Shown: one piece after another, positions 7,768 to 13,491 of the stretch
Numbering within the stretch: the first letter of the stretch is position 1
Layout: every line of letters begins with the position of its first letter
DNA from: Shewanella sp.
GTDB taxonomy: Bacteria > Pseudomonadota > Gammaproteobacteria > Enterobacterales > Shewanellaceae
Direction: 5' to 3'
Assembly: GCA_004195335.1 (NCBI GenBank)
Contig: SDWK01000152.1
Span: 1 to 13,491 of the forward strand
Length of the DNA: 13,491 bases
Made by a program: the position numbers and the translations under genes
The notes under the pieces: generated by a model
Seen by the model: the letters and a program-made list of their open reading frames with translations, nothing else
The model's database searches: none
Told to the model about the DNA's origin: nothing

Positions 7768-8364
7768 CTACTTAGGACGAGTCTCGTTTAATGGCGGGAA
7801 CGCTTCAAAATCAGATATCCATACCGCAATGGCAGGGGCTACTTTTCTCCAATCAAGATCTACGTGTCTGAAATCAAGATATTCCAATAAACAAGCAAGC
7901 ATCACCTGCAAAATAGTTAACTGAGAATTGATCATCAAGCCTGATTGCTCAATATGTTGTAATCCTCTGAGCAAAGCTTGCTCAAATCTAGCCGTCCAAA
8001 AGAGGGAGCGCTTGCCCTCCTCTTCTCTCATCTGCTCTTGTCTCAAAGCGACGGCACTGTCGAGTAGGCCTTTAATTAGTGAGAAGTGACTCTCGCTAAT
8101 CCAATTATGTTCCCTATTACCAAATAATTTACCCTCGCCAAACTCACTATCCAAATAACGTAAAATAACCTCACTATCAAATAGAGATGAGCCATCGCTA
8201 AGCTGCAGGCAAGGGATTTTGCCTAAGGGGTTTGCTTCGATTAATGCTTCACCGTTCTCAAGAGGATTAGTGATTATTTCATCGATTCCATCAATATCAA
8301 AATGCCTTATGACAACTCGAACGCAACGAGCATAGGGAGAAGCATCTGAATAGAAGAGTTTCAT
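7768..8364 (-). CDS. Glutathione S-transferase-like protein
   Basis: This 198-residue protein has a thioredoxin-fold GST N-domain (1 to about 80) and an all-helical C-domain, near the usual 200 residues of bacterial GSTs. The motif SPYARCVR at 9-16 puts Ser9 and Cys14 at the active-site helix. NPLGKIPCL (45-53) carries the cis-proline P51, and DSEVI (63-67) is the glutathione gamma-glutamyl contact. It resembles the YibF type more than SspA, but substrate is unknown. AAAGGA 8 bases before the ATG supports the start. It follows fpr by 68 bases on the same strand, so the two may be co-transcribed. Confidence 0.85.
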   Translation of the reverse strand: MKLFYSDASPYARCVRVVIRHFDIDGIDEIITNPLENGEALIEANPLGKIPCLQLSDGSSLFDSEVILRYLDSEFGEGKLFGNREHNWISESHFSLIKGLLDSAVALRQEQMREEEGKRSLFWTARFEQALLRGLQHIEQSGLMINSQLTILQVMLACLLEYLDFRHVDLDWRKVAPAIAVWISDFEAFPPLNETRPK

Positions 8365-8432
8365 TTAATCAATCCTTTGAGCCGAGAGCTACCAGTAACA
8401 ATTATCGTACTGAACAGCGCTATGGCTATAGC

Positions 8433-9182
8433 TTACCAATATTTTTCCTGGGTTATTTGACCTGGTGTGCGACGAAGATTTTTAGTTAAGCCCCTCTCTA
8501 CCAGGATACTGTTCGCATCGCGGAGCATCTCAGGATTACCGCACAGCATGACTTGAGATTTTTGTGGGCTAATACTAACACCCACAGACTTTTCTATTTC
8601 TCCAGATTGCAACCCTGTTGAGATACGACAGTTCATCGAATCAGGATACTTCTCGCGGGTGACGGAAAGCACCAACTTGAATTGCTCTGGGTATTGCAGC
8701 TTCATCTGCTTTAATTTATCGAGATAAGCCAAATCCTTTGCCTCTCTGACACCATACACTAAAATGACTTTTTCAAATCTAGACCAAGGCTCAAGGGTGT
8801 CTAGCATTGAAATAAAGGGACCAACTGCCGTCCCGGTTGCCATTAACCAGAGTTGTTTTCCCTCTGTAGGGGAGGAGGGGATCTCATCTAAGGTCATAAA
8901 TCCTGCAGCTTTCGTCGATACATCTATAACATCTCCGACAGAGAGTTGCTGAAGGTTTGGCGAAAGCTTGCCCTCAGAAACCGAGACCGCAAGCACCTCA
9001 ATGAAGTCACTGCCAGGCGCATTAACAATAGAATATGCCCTGCCTATTCTTTTATCATCGATGATCTGGCTTAGCTTAATAAATTGACCCGCTATAAAAG
9101 GACCAATATCGGCTTTAATTTTTAATGAAAACAGCTTGTCATTCCAATCGATTCGCTCAATGACTTCACCCTCAATCCACAT
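8433..9182 (-). CDS. fpr: Ferredoxin (flavodoxin)-NADP+ reductase
   Basis: At 249 residues this is the size of E. coli Fpr. The FAD-binding RAYS motif is at 48-51, the NADP-binding ATGTAVGPF at 115-123, the nicotinamide-side CGNPEML at 214-220, and the subclass-typical aromatic C-terminus ends Tyr-Trp. The enzyme moves electrons between NADPH and ferredoxin or flavodoxin in the cytoplasm, supporting Fe-S enzymes, ferric reduction and oxidative-stress defence. The ATG at 9182 is preceded by the G-rich stretch GTGGGGGGCG instead of a normal AGGAG. No SoxS or FinR site could be recognised by eye. The GST-like gene lies downstream. Confidence 0.95.
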   Translation of the reverse strand: MWIEGEVIERIDWNDKLFSLKIKADIGPFIAGQFIKLSQIIDDKRIGRAYSIVNAPGSDFIEVLAVSVSEGKLSPNLQQLSVGDVIDVSTKAAGFMTLDEIPSSPTEGKQLWLMATGTAVGPFISMLDTLEPWSRFEKVILVYGVREAKDLAYLDKLKQMKLQYPEQFKLVLSVTREKYPDSMNCRISTGLQSGEIEKSVGVSISPQKSQVMLCGNPEMLRDANSILVERGLTKNLRRTPGQITQEKYW

Positions 9183-9268
9183 TCAACGCCCCCCACTCAC
9201 AAATTTTATCTAAGTCATCTTTAACATAAACAGTAAACAGAGGCTAATAAAAGAGATATATCACAGAC

Positions 9269-9291
9269 AAAAAAGCCTCATTATGAGGCTT
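9269..9291 (-). terminator. Rho-independent terminator of the DUF5610-like gene
   Basis: AAGCCTCA (9273-9280) pairs perfectly with TGAGGCTT (9284-9291) around a TTA loop. On the minus strand the hairpin is followed by a run of six T. It starts 21 bases after the stop codon of the minus-strand gene at 9313 and separates it from fpr. Confidence 0.9.
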
Positions 9292-9312
9292 AAAAAAGGG
9301 TAATCATCGATG

Positions 9313-9897
9313 TTATTCTTCGGTATTGTTACCACTGTCAAAACTGTCTCTAAATGCTGCCAAGCCCTCCTGAACCAAGGAGTAAGTTTGTTCAACACCA
9401 GATTCAATCTCTCCCTCCAGAACTTGCAGACTCGTCAGAATATCTTTGGCTTCACCGAACCCCTGATCGATAGCTCCACCGATAATATTCATAAAAGAAT
9501 TGAGTTGTTCATCGAAATCCATATTGGAATTCTGTTCCTGATGCAGAGTAAAAAATTGAGTCGCAAAACTGACAATCCTATCTGCCGTCGCATTCGGTGA
9601 CGTATCAACACCGCTGTCATAAGCGTTCTGAAGTGCATTATCTCCCATAGTGGGCGCTAACTTTTCATTGATGGCTTCGATAGCTGCACGATATAACAAC
9701 ATCATAGGCTCATCGCTGGAACTTAGGTTAACCTCTTGCTGAGCCGAAATAATTGCAGTGTTCATCAGTTGTTTACTCGTCGAGTAAGCTGTTTTATCTT
9801 TGGCAACTTCAGACACGGTTTTACCATGATTCTCTGCTGAATCTGTTTTGTTGTGCGCGACTTGTGACACCTCGGCGCCATGATTACGAATTTCCAT
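9313..9897 (-). CDS. Uncharacterised DUF5610-like protein, probable flagellar regulon member
   Basis: This 194-residue acidic, soluble-looking protein has no signal peptide or membrane segment. The core from about 65 to 120 (MLLYRAAIEAINEKLAP, then ATADRIVSFATQFF) matches my memory of the DUF5610 domain, whose function is unknown. The N-terminus holds a duplicated motif, NHGxxVSxVAxxKT at 5-18 and 23-36, exactly 18 residues apart. The C-terminus is rich in Asp, Glu and Ser. GAGAGG 5 bases before the ATG supports the start. A near-perfect sigma-28 promoter lies just upstream and a strong terminator just downstream, so it is a single-gene unit probably expressed with late flagellar and chemotaxis genes. 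The domain name is recall and was not searched. Confidence 0.8.
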   Translation of the reverse strand: MEIRNHGAEVSQVAHNKTDSAENHGKTVSEVAKDKTAYSTSKQLMNTAIISAQQEVNLSSSDEPMMLLYRAAIEAINEKLAPTMGDNALQNAYDSGVDTSPNATADRIVSFATQFFTLHQEQNSNMDFDEQLNSFMNIIGGAIDQGFGEAKDILTSLQVLEGEIESGVEQTYSLVQEGLAAFRDSFDSGNNTEE

Positions 9898-9931
9898 TAC
9901 AGCCTCTCAAAAAGATACATTCACCTAGCTA

Positions 9932-9958
9932 TTATCGGCTATTTTTCGTTCTACTTTA
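9932..9958 (-). promoter_or_regulatory. Sigma-28 (FliA) promoter
   Basis: On the minus strand TAAAGTAG (9958-9951), then exactly 11 bases, then GCCGATAA (9939-9932). The FliA consensus is TAAAGTTT-N11-GCCGATAA, so the -10 matches 8 of 8, the -35 matches 6 of 8, and the spacer is ideal. The predicted start near 9925 leaves a leader of about 28 bases holding the ribosome site of the DUF5610-like gene. Confidence 0.85.
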
Positions 9959-10037
9959 GTGTTTATTAATAATAAGACTGTTTTATTTTCCGGCAATTCG
10001 CTATCGTAACAAATCATCCTCATATAAGAAGACTAAC

Positions 10038-10577
10038 ATGATGAGACTGTTAACTCTGACCTTCGCCCTTATTACATTACTCCCTAACTGGTTATACGCT
10101 GAAGAAATTCAAAACTCTGTAACGTTAACGGCTAAAAAAATCATCGTTTTAGTCAGGCATGCAGAAAAATCAGTATCGGCTTCCAAAGACCCGAGTCTTA
10201 GTCAAAAAGGCGAGTTACGGGCTAAATCTTTACTTTCCACACTCAAAAATACACCGTTTAGTGGCTTGATCGCCACGCCATATAAGCGCACACAGGAAAC
10301 GCTTCATCCAATGAGTGAACAGCGGAGATTACCTTTGATAATTGTAGATATTAGTTCAGGAGTCACGGCACATATCGACGCGACCGTAAAAGCGATTCAA
10401 TCCCGAACCGGTAATGTATTGGTTGCAGGCCACTCGAATACGATACCATTAATTATCTCGGCTCTGGGCGGGCCAGAAGTCAATCCTATCGGTGAAGATG
10501 AATACTCGAATATGTACATACTTTCGTTTTCTGCAACCAATAAAGTGGAGTTAACACATACCTCTTTTGGACAGTAA
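10038..10577 (+). CDS. Exported histidine phosphatase family protein
   Basis: This 179-residue protein has a signal peptide (1-21, cleavage after LYA) followed by a compact branch-2-size histidine phosphatase domain. The catalytic RHAEKS motif gives R40 and the phospho-accepting H41. The second arginine is R84 in TPYKRTQET, and the second histidine is H132 in VAGHSNT. The usual acidic proton donor is not obvious; D104 is a candidate. Periplasmic members include Ais-like phosphatases, but the substrate here is unknown. AAGAAG upstream supports ATG 10038 (a second ATG follows at once). It is divergent from the sigma-28-driven gene, sharing a 140-base promoter region. Confidence 0.88.
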   Translation: MMRLLTLTFALITLLPNWLYAEEIQNSVTLTAKKIIVLVRHAEKSVSASKDPSLSQKGELRAKSLLSTLKNTPFSGLIATPYKRTQETLHPMSEQRRLPLIIVDISSGVTAHIDATVKAIQSRTGNVLVAGHSNTIPLIISALGGPEVNPIGEDEYSNMYILSFSATNKVELTHTSFGQ

Positions 10578-10597
10578 TGAATCTGACTCAGACAAGA

Positions 10598-10619
10598 GCT
10601 TGTGAACTAAGCATTTTTT
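10598..10619 (+). terminator. Weak possible terminator of the phosphatase gene
   Basis: GCTT (10598-10601) can pair with AAGC (10609-10612) and is followed by ATTTTTT. The stem is only four pairs, so it is marginal. The rest of the 240-base gap to 10818 holds no convincing gene. Confidence 0.25.
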
Positions 10620-10817
10620 AACGAACATCCAATTATGATGTAAGCGGTAAAATAAGCTTCACTTATAAACTTTTAAAACAAAAACGATCCAAATGGGAAC
10701 CAGATCAACAAACAAAATGTGAATGCGTGCTAGACGTTCCGGTTGTTATGCTTCAGAATTGATTGATGTGAGCCACTAACGAATTCAGTTAGGATAAAGC
10801 TCATAGAGGAGTTTGAA

Positions 10818-11051
10818 TTGAGTTTAGGATTTGTTAGTCAGCTACCATCAACAAAGAACCGTTCTTTAAGTTGTCAAAGCTGCGAACGTTTAACCATTAT
10901 CGAAGGGGAAGCGGTTTGTTTCAGACGGGGCGAGATCATCAGACTTCATCGGCTAGAGGATGAGGAACCCTCTAAATTAATCTTATCATGTGATGGTTGG
11001 CAAGCTAAGTGGCCTTCTAAGATAAATATAGACACTACACATAAACCATGA
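10818..11051 (+). CDS. Small four-cysteine protein of unknown function
   Basis: This 77-residue protein starts with TTG at 10818, set by a strong AGAGGAG at 10805-10811 six bases upstream. I do not recognise its family. Four cysteines stand at C19, C22, C34 and C58 (C-x2-C-x11-C-x23-C), a pattern that could bind zinc or an Fe-S cluster. No signal peptide or membrane segment is seen. The middle is charged (CFRRGEIIRLHRLEDEEPSK) and the end is Trp-rich (DGWQAKWPS). It lies 240 bases after the phosphatase gene and converges on the 87-residue gene. The strong ribosome site and retained cysteines argue for a real gene. Confidence 0.68.
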   Translation: MSLGFVSQLPSTKNRSLSCQSCERLTIIEGEAVCFRRGEIIRLHRLEDEEPSKLILSCDGWQAKWPSKINIDTTHKP

Positions 11052-11112
11052 TTACTAACGTTTATATTAACATCAGCAGTAAAACCTTATCAGGATTAAC
11101 CATGTAAACAGG

Positions 11113-11376
11113 TTACGCCCTCATCATACTGGCATAATCGTTCGCTGAAAACTTAGTTTCACGAATAATACCATGCAGCTCCAGGTTAGGATTAATTTTA
11201 GCTAAGCTAAGACCGCGTGTAGTCACTTTCATTCCGGATGTTAATTCAAGGTATACACTCATCAGTTCATCGTGTTGTAAACCACGTTTCTTTAAGGTTG
11301 CCATAATGGCTAACCAATCCGTGTCTACGCAGCTTCTCTGACCTTCAATGTTGACTTGTAATGGAATGTTCTTCAT
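11113..11376 (-). CDS. Small hypothetical protein, unknown function
   Basis: This 87-residue soluble protein has one cysteine (C16 in EGQRSCVDTDW) and a helix-prone middle (LAIMATLKKRGLQHDELMSVYLEL). I do not recognise a family. A modest GCGAG lies upstream of the ATG. It converges with the four-cysteine gene, leaving 61 bases between stops, and stands downstream of the Atm1-type exporter gene on the same strand with a palindromic repeat between. A direct repeat GCTGAAC (11433-11439 and 11444-11450) in its leader is 11 bases apart and could be a regulator site. Confidence 0.6.
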   Translation of the reverse strand: MKNIPLQVNIEGQRSCVDTDWLAIMATLKKRGLQHDELMSVYLELTSGMKVTTRGLSLAKINPNLELHGIIRETKFSANDYASMMRA

Positions 11377-11461
11377 CGCTATTATCTCGCCATAGTCGTT
11401 ATTGGTTAATACTTAGCAGTATACAAACGTTAGCTGAACCTATGCTGAACTATTAGCCAAC

Positions 11462-11535
11462 TAATACCCAAACGACCTCGAAATACAGGGCCCTCCATGT
11501 CGAGAAGTGACAGAGTTCAAGGCGAATTGGTATTA
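11462..11535. repeat. Palindromic intergenic element, candidate interspersed repeat
   Basis: A 74-base element is bounded by TAATACC (11462-11468) and GGTATTA (11529-11535). Inside, CTCGA and TCGAG flank an AGGGCCCT palindrome (11488-11495), giving a nested cruciform. It lies in the gap between the exporter gene stop and the 87-residue gene. It looks like a short non-coding repeat of REP or MITE type; copy number cannot be seen from one window. No clear target-site duplication was found. It may also serve as a transcript-end structure for the exporter gene. Confidence 0.5.
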
Positions 11536-11564
11536 AATAGCTCTACCGTTAAAAATACAGCTCA

Positions 11565-13337
11565 TCATTGATTTTGAATATTCCACAGTTTGGCATACAA
11601 GCCATTATGGGCTAAGAGAGAACGGTGGTCACCCGTTTCAACTACCTCACCTTCACTCAACACAACAATTTGGTCCGCATCGATAATGGTAGACAAACGG
11701 TGAGCGATGACCAGACTAGTATGGCCTTTTGCTACCTCTTTCAAGGCATTTAATATAGCCTGTTCTGAATGGCTATCCAGAGAAGAGGTTGCCTCGTCAA
11801 AAACAAGCAGAGGGGACCCTTTGAGTATGGCTCTGGCAATAGCGACTCGCTGTTTCTCTCCGCCAGAGAGCTTTAATCCCCTTTCCCCAACCTTTGTATG
11901 CCACCCATCGGGCAATGCGTCGATGAAGTGAGAAAGATGAGCCATCTTAACTGCTGCCGCGATATCCTCATCGCTCGCATCGGGTCTGCCATAGCGAACA
12001 TTTTCCAACAATGAATCATTAAACAAAACGGTGTCTTGCGGCACTATGGCGATAGCTTGTCGTAACGCATTTTGCGTTAATTCATTAATGTTAATTCCAT
12101 CCAGAGAGATACTCCCCGATGACACATCATAAAACCGGAAAAGTAGCTTAACTATGGTCGATTTACCTGCGCCACTATCGCCCACTATCGCAATTTTCTG
12201 TCCAGGCAAGACAGTAAAGCTAACGCTATTCAAAATAGGCCTGGTATCGTAACTAAAACTGACCTTGTCGAACTTCAGCTCTCCACGCGAGAGCTTAATA
12301 TTTTTCGCATCAACTTTATCCTCAATAAGAGGGATGCGATCCAGCAAGGCAAACATTCTCTCGATATTAGCCAGTGCCCCTCGTATTTCGCGATAGACAA
12401 AACCTAGAAAATTAAGTGGAATAAATAGTTGCATCATAAACGCATTAACCAGTACGAAATCACCGATGGTCATGGTGTTTTCCACAACATGGTAAGCAGC
12501 GAGTGCTAACATCATCGTCATAGCAACAGAGATTATTAGTGCTTGGCCAGCATTAAGAGCAAAGAGTGACAGTCGGTTTTTGCGCTTTGCATCCTCCCAA
12601 TCGGCTAATGCACAATCGTAGCGATTGGCTTCATAGGTTTCATTATTAAAATATTTAACCGTCTCATAATTAAGCAGACTATCGATCGCACGAGAGTTGG
12701 AGCGAGAATCCGCTCTTGCAGCTTCACGGACAAATTCCGTTCTCCACTCAGTCGTTAAAATAGAAAATAGTCCATATGCTGCCACCGAAGCTAACGTTAT
12801 TGCGGCGAAACCGATTCCATAGTTATAGAACAGGATCCCGACAACTAGGGCGATCTCCAGAATTGTAGGCACGATATTGAAAACCATGAATCGCATCAAA
12901 AAATTAATGCCACTGGTGCCTCTCTCTATATCTCTGGATAATCCACCCGTTTTTCGTTCCAGATGAAACTCTAAATCTAATCGGTGAAGGTGTTCAAACA
13001 CGGATAAACCTAACCGCCTAATGGCACGCTCAGTGACTCTACCAAAAAGGGTATCCCTAACCTCAGAGATCAAGGTATTAAGTAGTCGCAACGAACCATA
13101 AGCGATAACCAGGGCTATCGGCACACTGATCATCTGCTCCGTTGAGGCCAAACTTAAGGTATCTACCAATGACTTCAACACAAACGGCAAGGAAACACTG
13201 GCGATTTTGGCAATAATCAAACATAGCAGTGCTAAGCCCACCCTCAATTTGAACTCGAAAAGATATGGCCAGAGCAACTTAAGAACTTGCCAGTTCAATT
13301 TATCTATGGGGCCGTCAAAATAGAGAGAGGGGCGCAT
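11565..13337 (-). CDS. Atm1/ABCB7-type half ABC exporter
   Basis: This 590-residue protein fuses a six-helix exporter domain (about 15-330) to a nucleotide-binding domain (about 350-590). It dimerises in the inner membrane. The segment DSLLNYETVKYFNNET (219-234) and the preceding RLDLEFHLERKTGGLSRDIERGT (119-141) are hallmarks of mitochondrial Atm1/ABCB7 and their bacterial homologues. The NBD has Walker A GDSGAGKST (386-394), Q434, signature LSGGEKQR (490-497), Walker B LLVFDEA (510-516) and H546. Atm1 relatives export glutathione-linked species tied to Fe-S biogenesis and heavy-metal tolerance. A GGA 7 bases before the ATG supports the start. It is a lone gene here; the upstream side is cut by the contig end. 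Confidence 0.9.
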   Translation of the reverse strand: MRPSLYFDGPIDKLNWQVLKLLWPYLFEFKLRVGLALLCLIIAKIASVSLPFVLKSLVDTLSLASTEQMISVPIALVIAYGSLRLLNTLISEVRDTLFGRVTERAIRRLGLSVFEHLHRLDLEFHLERKTGGLSRDIERGTSGINFLMRFMVFNIVPTILEIALVVGILFYNYGIGFAAITLASVAAYGLFSILTTEWRTEFVREAARADSRSNSRAIDSLLNYETVKYFNNETYEANRYDCALADWEDAKRKNRLSLFALNAGQALIISVAMTMMLALAAYHVVENTMTIGDFVLVNAFMMQLFIPLNFLGFVYREIRGALANIERMFALLDRIPLIEDKVDAKNIKLSRGELKFDKVSFSYDTRPILNSVSFTVLPGQKIAIVGDSGAGKSTIVKLLFRFYDVSSGSISLDGININELTQNALRQAIAIVPQDTVLFNDSLLENVRYGRPDASDEDIAAAVKMAHLSHFIDALPDGWHTKVGERGLKLSGGEKQRVAIARAILKGSPLLVFDEATSSLDSHSEQAILNALKEVAKGHTSLVIAHRLSTIIDADQIVVLSEGEVVETGDHRSLLAHNGLYAKLWNIQNQ

Positions 13338-13383
13338 GAAAATTCCATTTATTAAAGAGTAGGCATGGTTAGATGAGCGCTCT

Positions 13384-13405
13384 TGTTATACCAATCTGTA
13401 TAACA
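13384..13405. repeat. Inverted repeat upstream of the Atm1-type gene
   Basis: TGTTATAC (13384-13391) and GTATAACA (13398-13405) are perfect arms around a 6-base CAATCT spacer. The site lies about 47 bases before the exporter ATG, so it could be an operator. It shares TACCAAT with one end of the 11462-11535 element, so it may instead be a repeat fragment. Confidence 0.45.
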
Positions 13406-13470
13406 GCAAAAACACCCGGTAAAACGTCAAAGTTGATCACCTCAATAACAAAGTGGCACTTTAGACTTAC

Positions 13471-13491
13471 CTGTCTCTTATACACATCTCC
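13471..13491. other. Nextera/Tn5 mosaic-end adapter (sequencing artefact)
   Basis: The final bases begin with the 19-base engineered Tn5 mosaic end CTGTCTCTTATACACATCT followed by CC, which continues as in the Nextera i7-side adapter. The mosaic end is a hybrid not found at natural Tn5 ends, so this is untrimmed library adapter, not genome sequence. Confidence 0.97.

Noticed and set aside
10723..10779. 18-codon frame in the gap before the four-cysteine gene
   Set aside because: No ribosome site, very short, and no recognisable peptide.
13453..13468. TGGCAC resembling a sigma-54 -24 element
   Set aside because: No matching TTGC element at the required distance.
13471..13491. Tn5-like transposon end
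   Set aside because: The 19 bases are the hybrid mosaic end used in Nextera kits, differing from both natural Tn5 ends, and sit exactly at the contig edge. It is an adapter, not an insertion.

Overview
The window is chromosomal DNA of a gammaproteobacterium, most likely Shewanella or a close marine relative. The moderately AT-rich base composition, the Fur and sigma-28 sites of enteric/Vibrio/Shewanella type, the E. coli-like Fpr and YfeX homologues, and the gene order of a ferric ABC transporter followed by a GGT-family gene and a DyP peroxidase all fit. The genus is an inference from memory, not from a search. The last 21 bases are not genomic. They are a Nextera/Tn5 mosaic-end adapter, so the right edge is a contig end.

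Layout. Positions 1-112 hold the tail of an upstream plus-strand unit and its hairpin terminator. A small cupin gene (223-705, +) ends in an in-frame hexamer microsatellite and meets the next unit at a bidirectional terminator (741-768). Five minus-strand genes follow, read right to left: ferric-iron binding protein (7521-6514), two-domain permease (6368-4728), ATPase (4640-3612), gamma-glutamyltransferase-family enzyme (3563-1872, start corrected) and a YfeX-type DyP haem peroxidase (1732-794). A perfect 15-bp Fur palindrome (7563-7577) precedes the binding-protein gene, so at least the transporter should be iron-repressed. The DyP gene has its own 139-bp leader with two nested inverted repeats and may also be transcribed separately.

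A second minus-strand pair encodes a glutathione S-transferase-like protein (8364-7768) and ferredoxin-NADP+ reductase Fpr (9182-8433). Next comes a minus-strand DUF5610-like protein (9897-9313) with a strong terminator. It is preceded by what looks like an excellent sigma-28 (FliA) promoter, which would place this uncharacterised protein in the late flagellar/chemotaxis regulon. Divergent from it is an exported histidine phosphatase (10038-10577, +). Two small proteins of unknown function follow: a four-cysteine protein with a TTG start (10818-11051, +) and an 87-residue protein (11376-11113, -). The last gene (13337-11565, -) is an Atm1/ABCB7-type half ABC exporter, preceded downstream of its stop by a palindromic candidate interspersed repeat (11462-11535).

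How the genes fit together. Iron and thiol/redox chemistry recur: ferric uptake, haem peroxidase, Fpr (electrons for Fe-S and iron reduction), a GST, a GGT-family enzyme and an Atm1-type exporter (that family moves glutathione or glutathione persulfide species linked to Fe-S assembly). Whether this is functional coupling or coincidence cannot be decided from one window. I see no CRISPR array, tRNA, rRNA, transposase, integrase or phage gene. No stretch of more than 300 bases lacks a gene.
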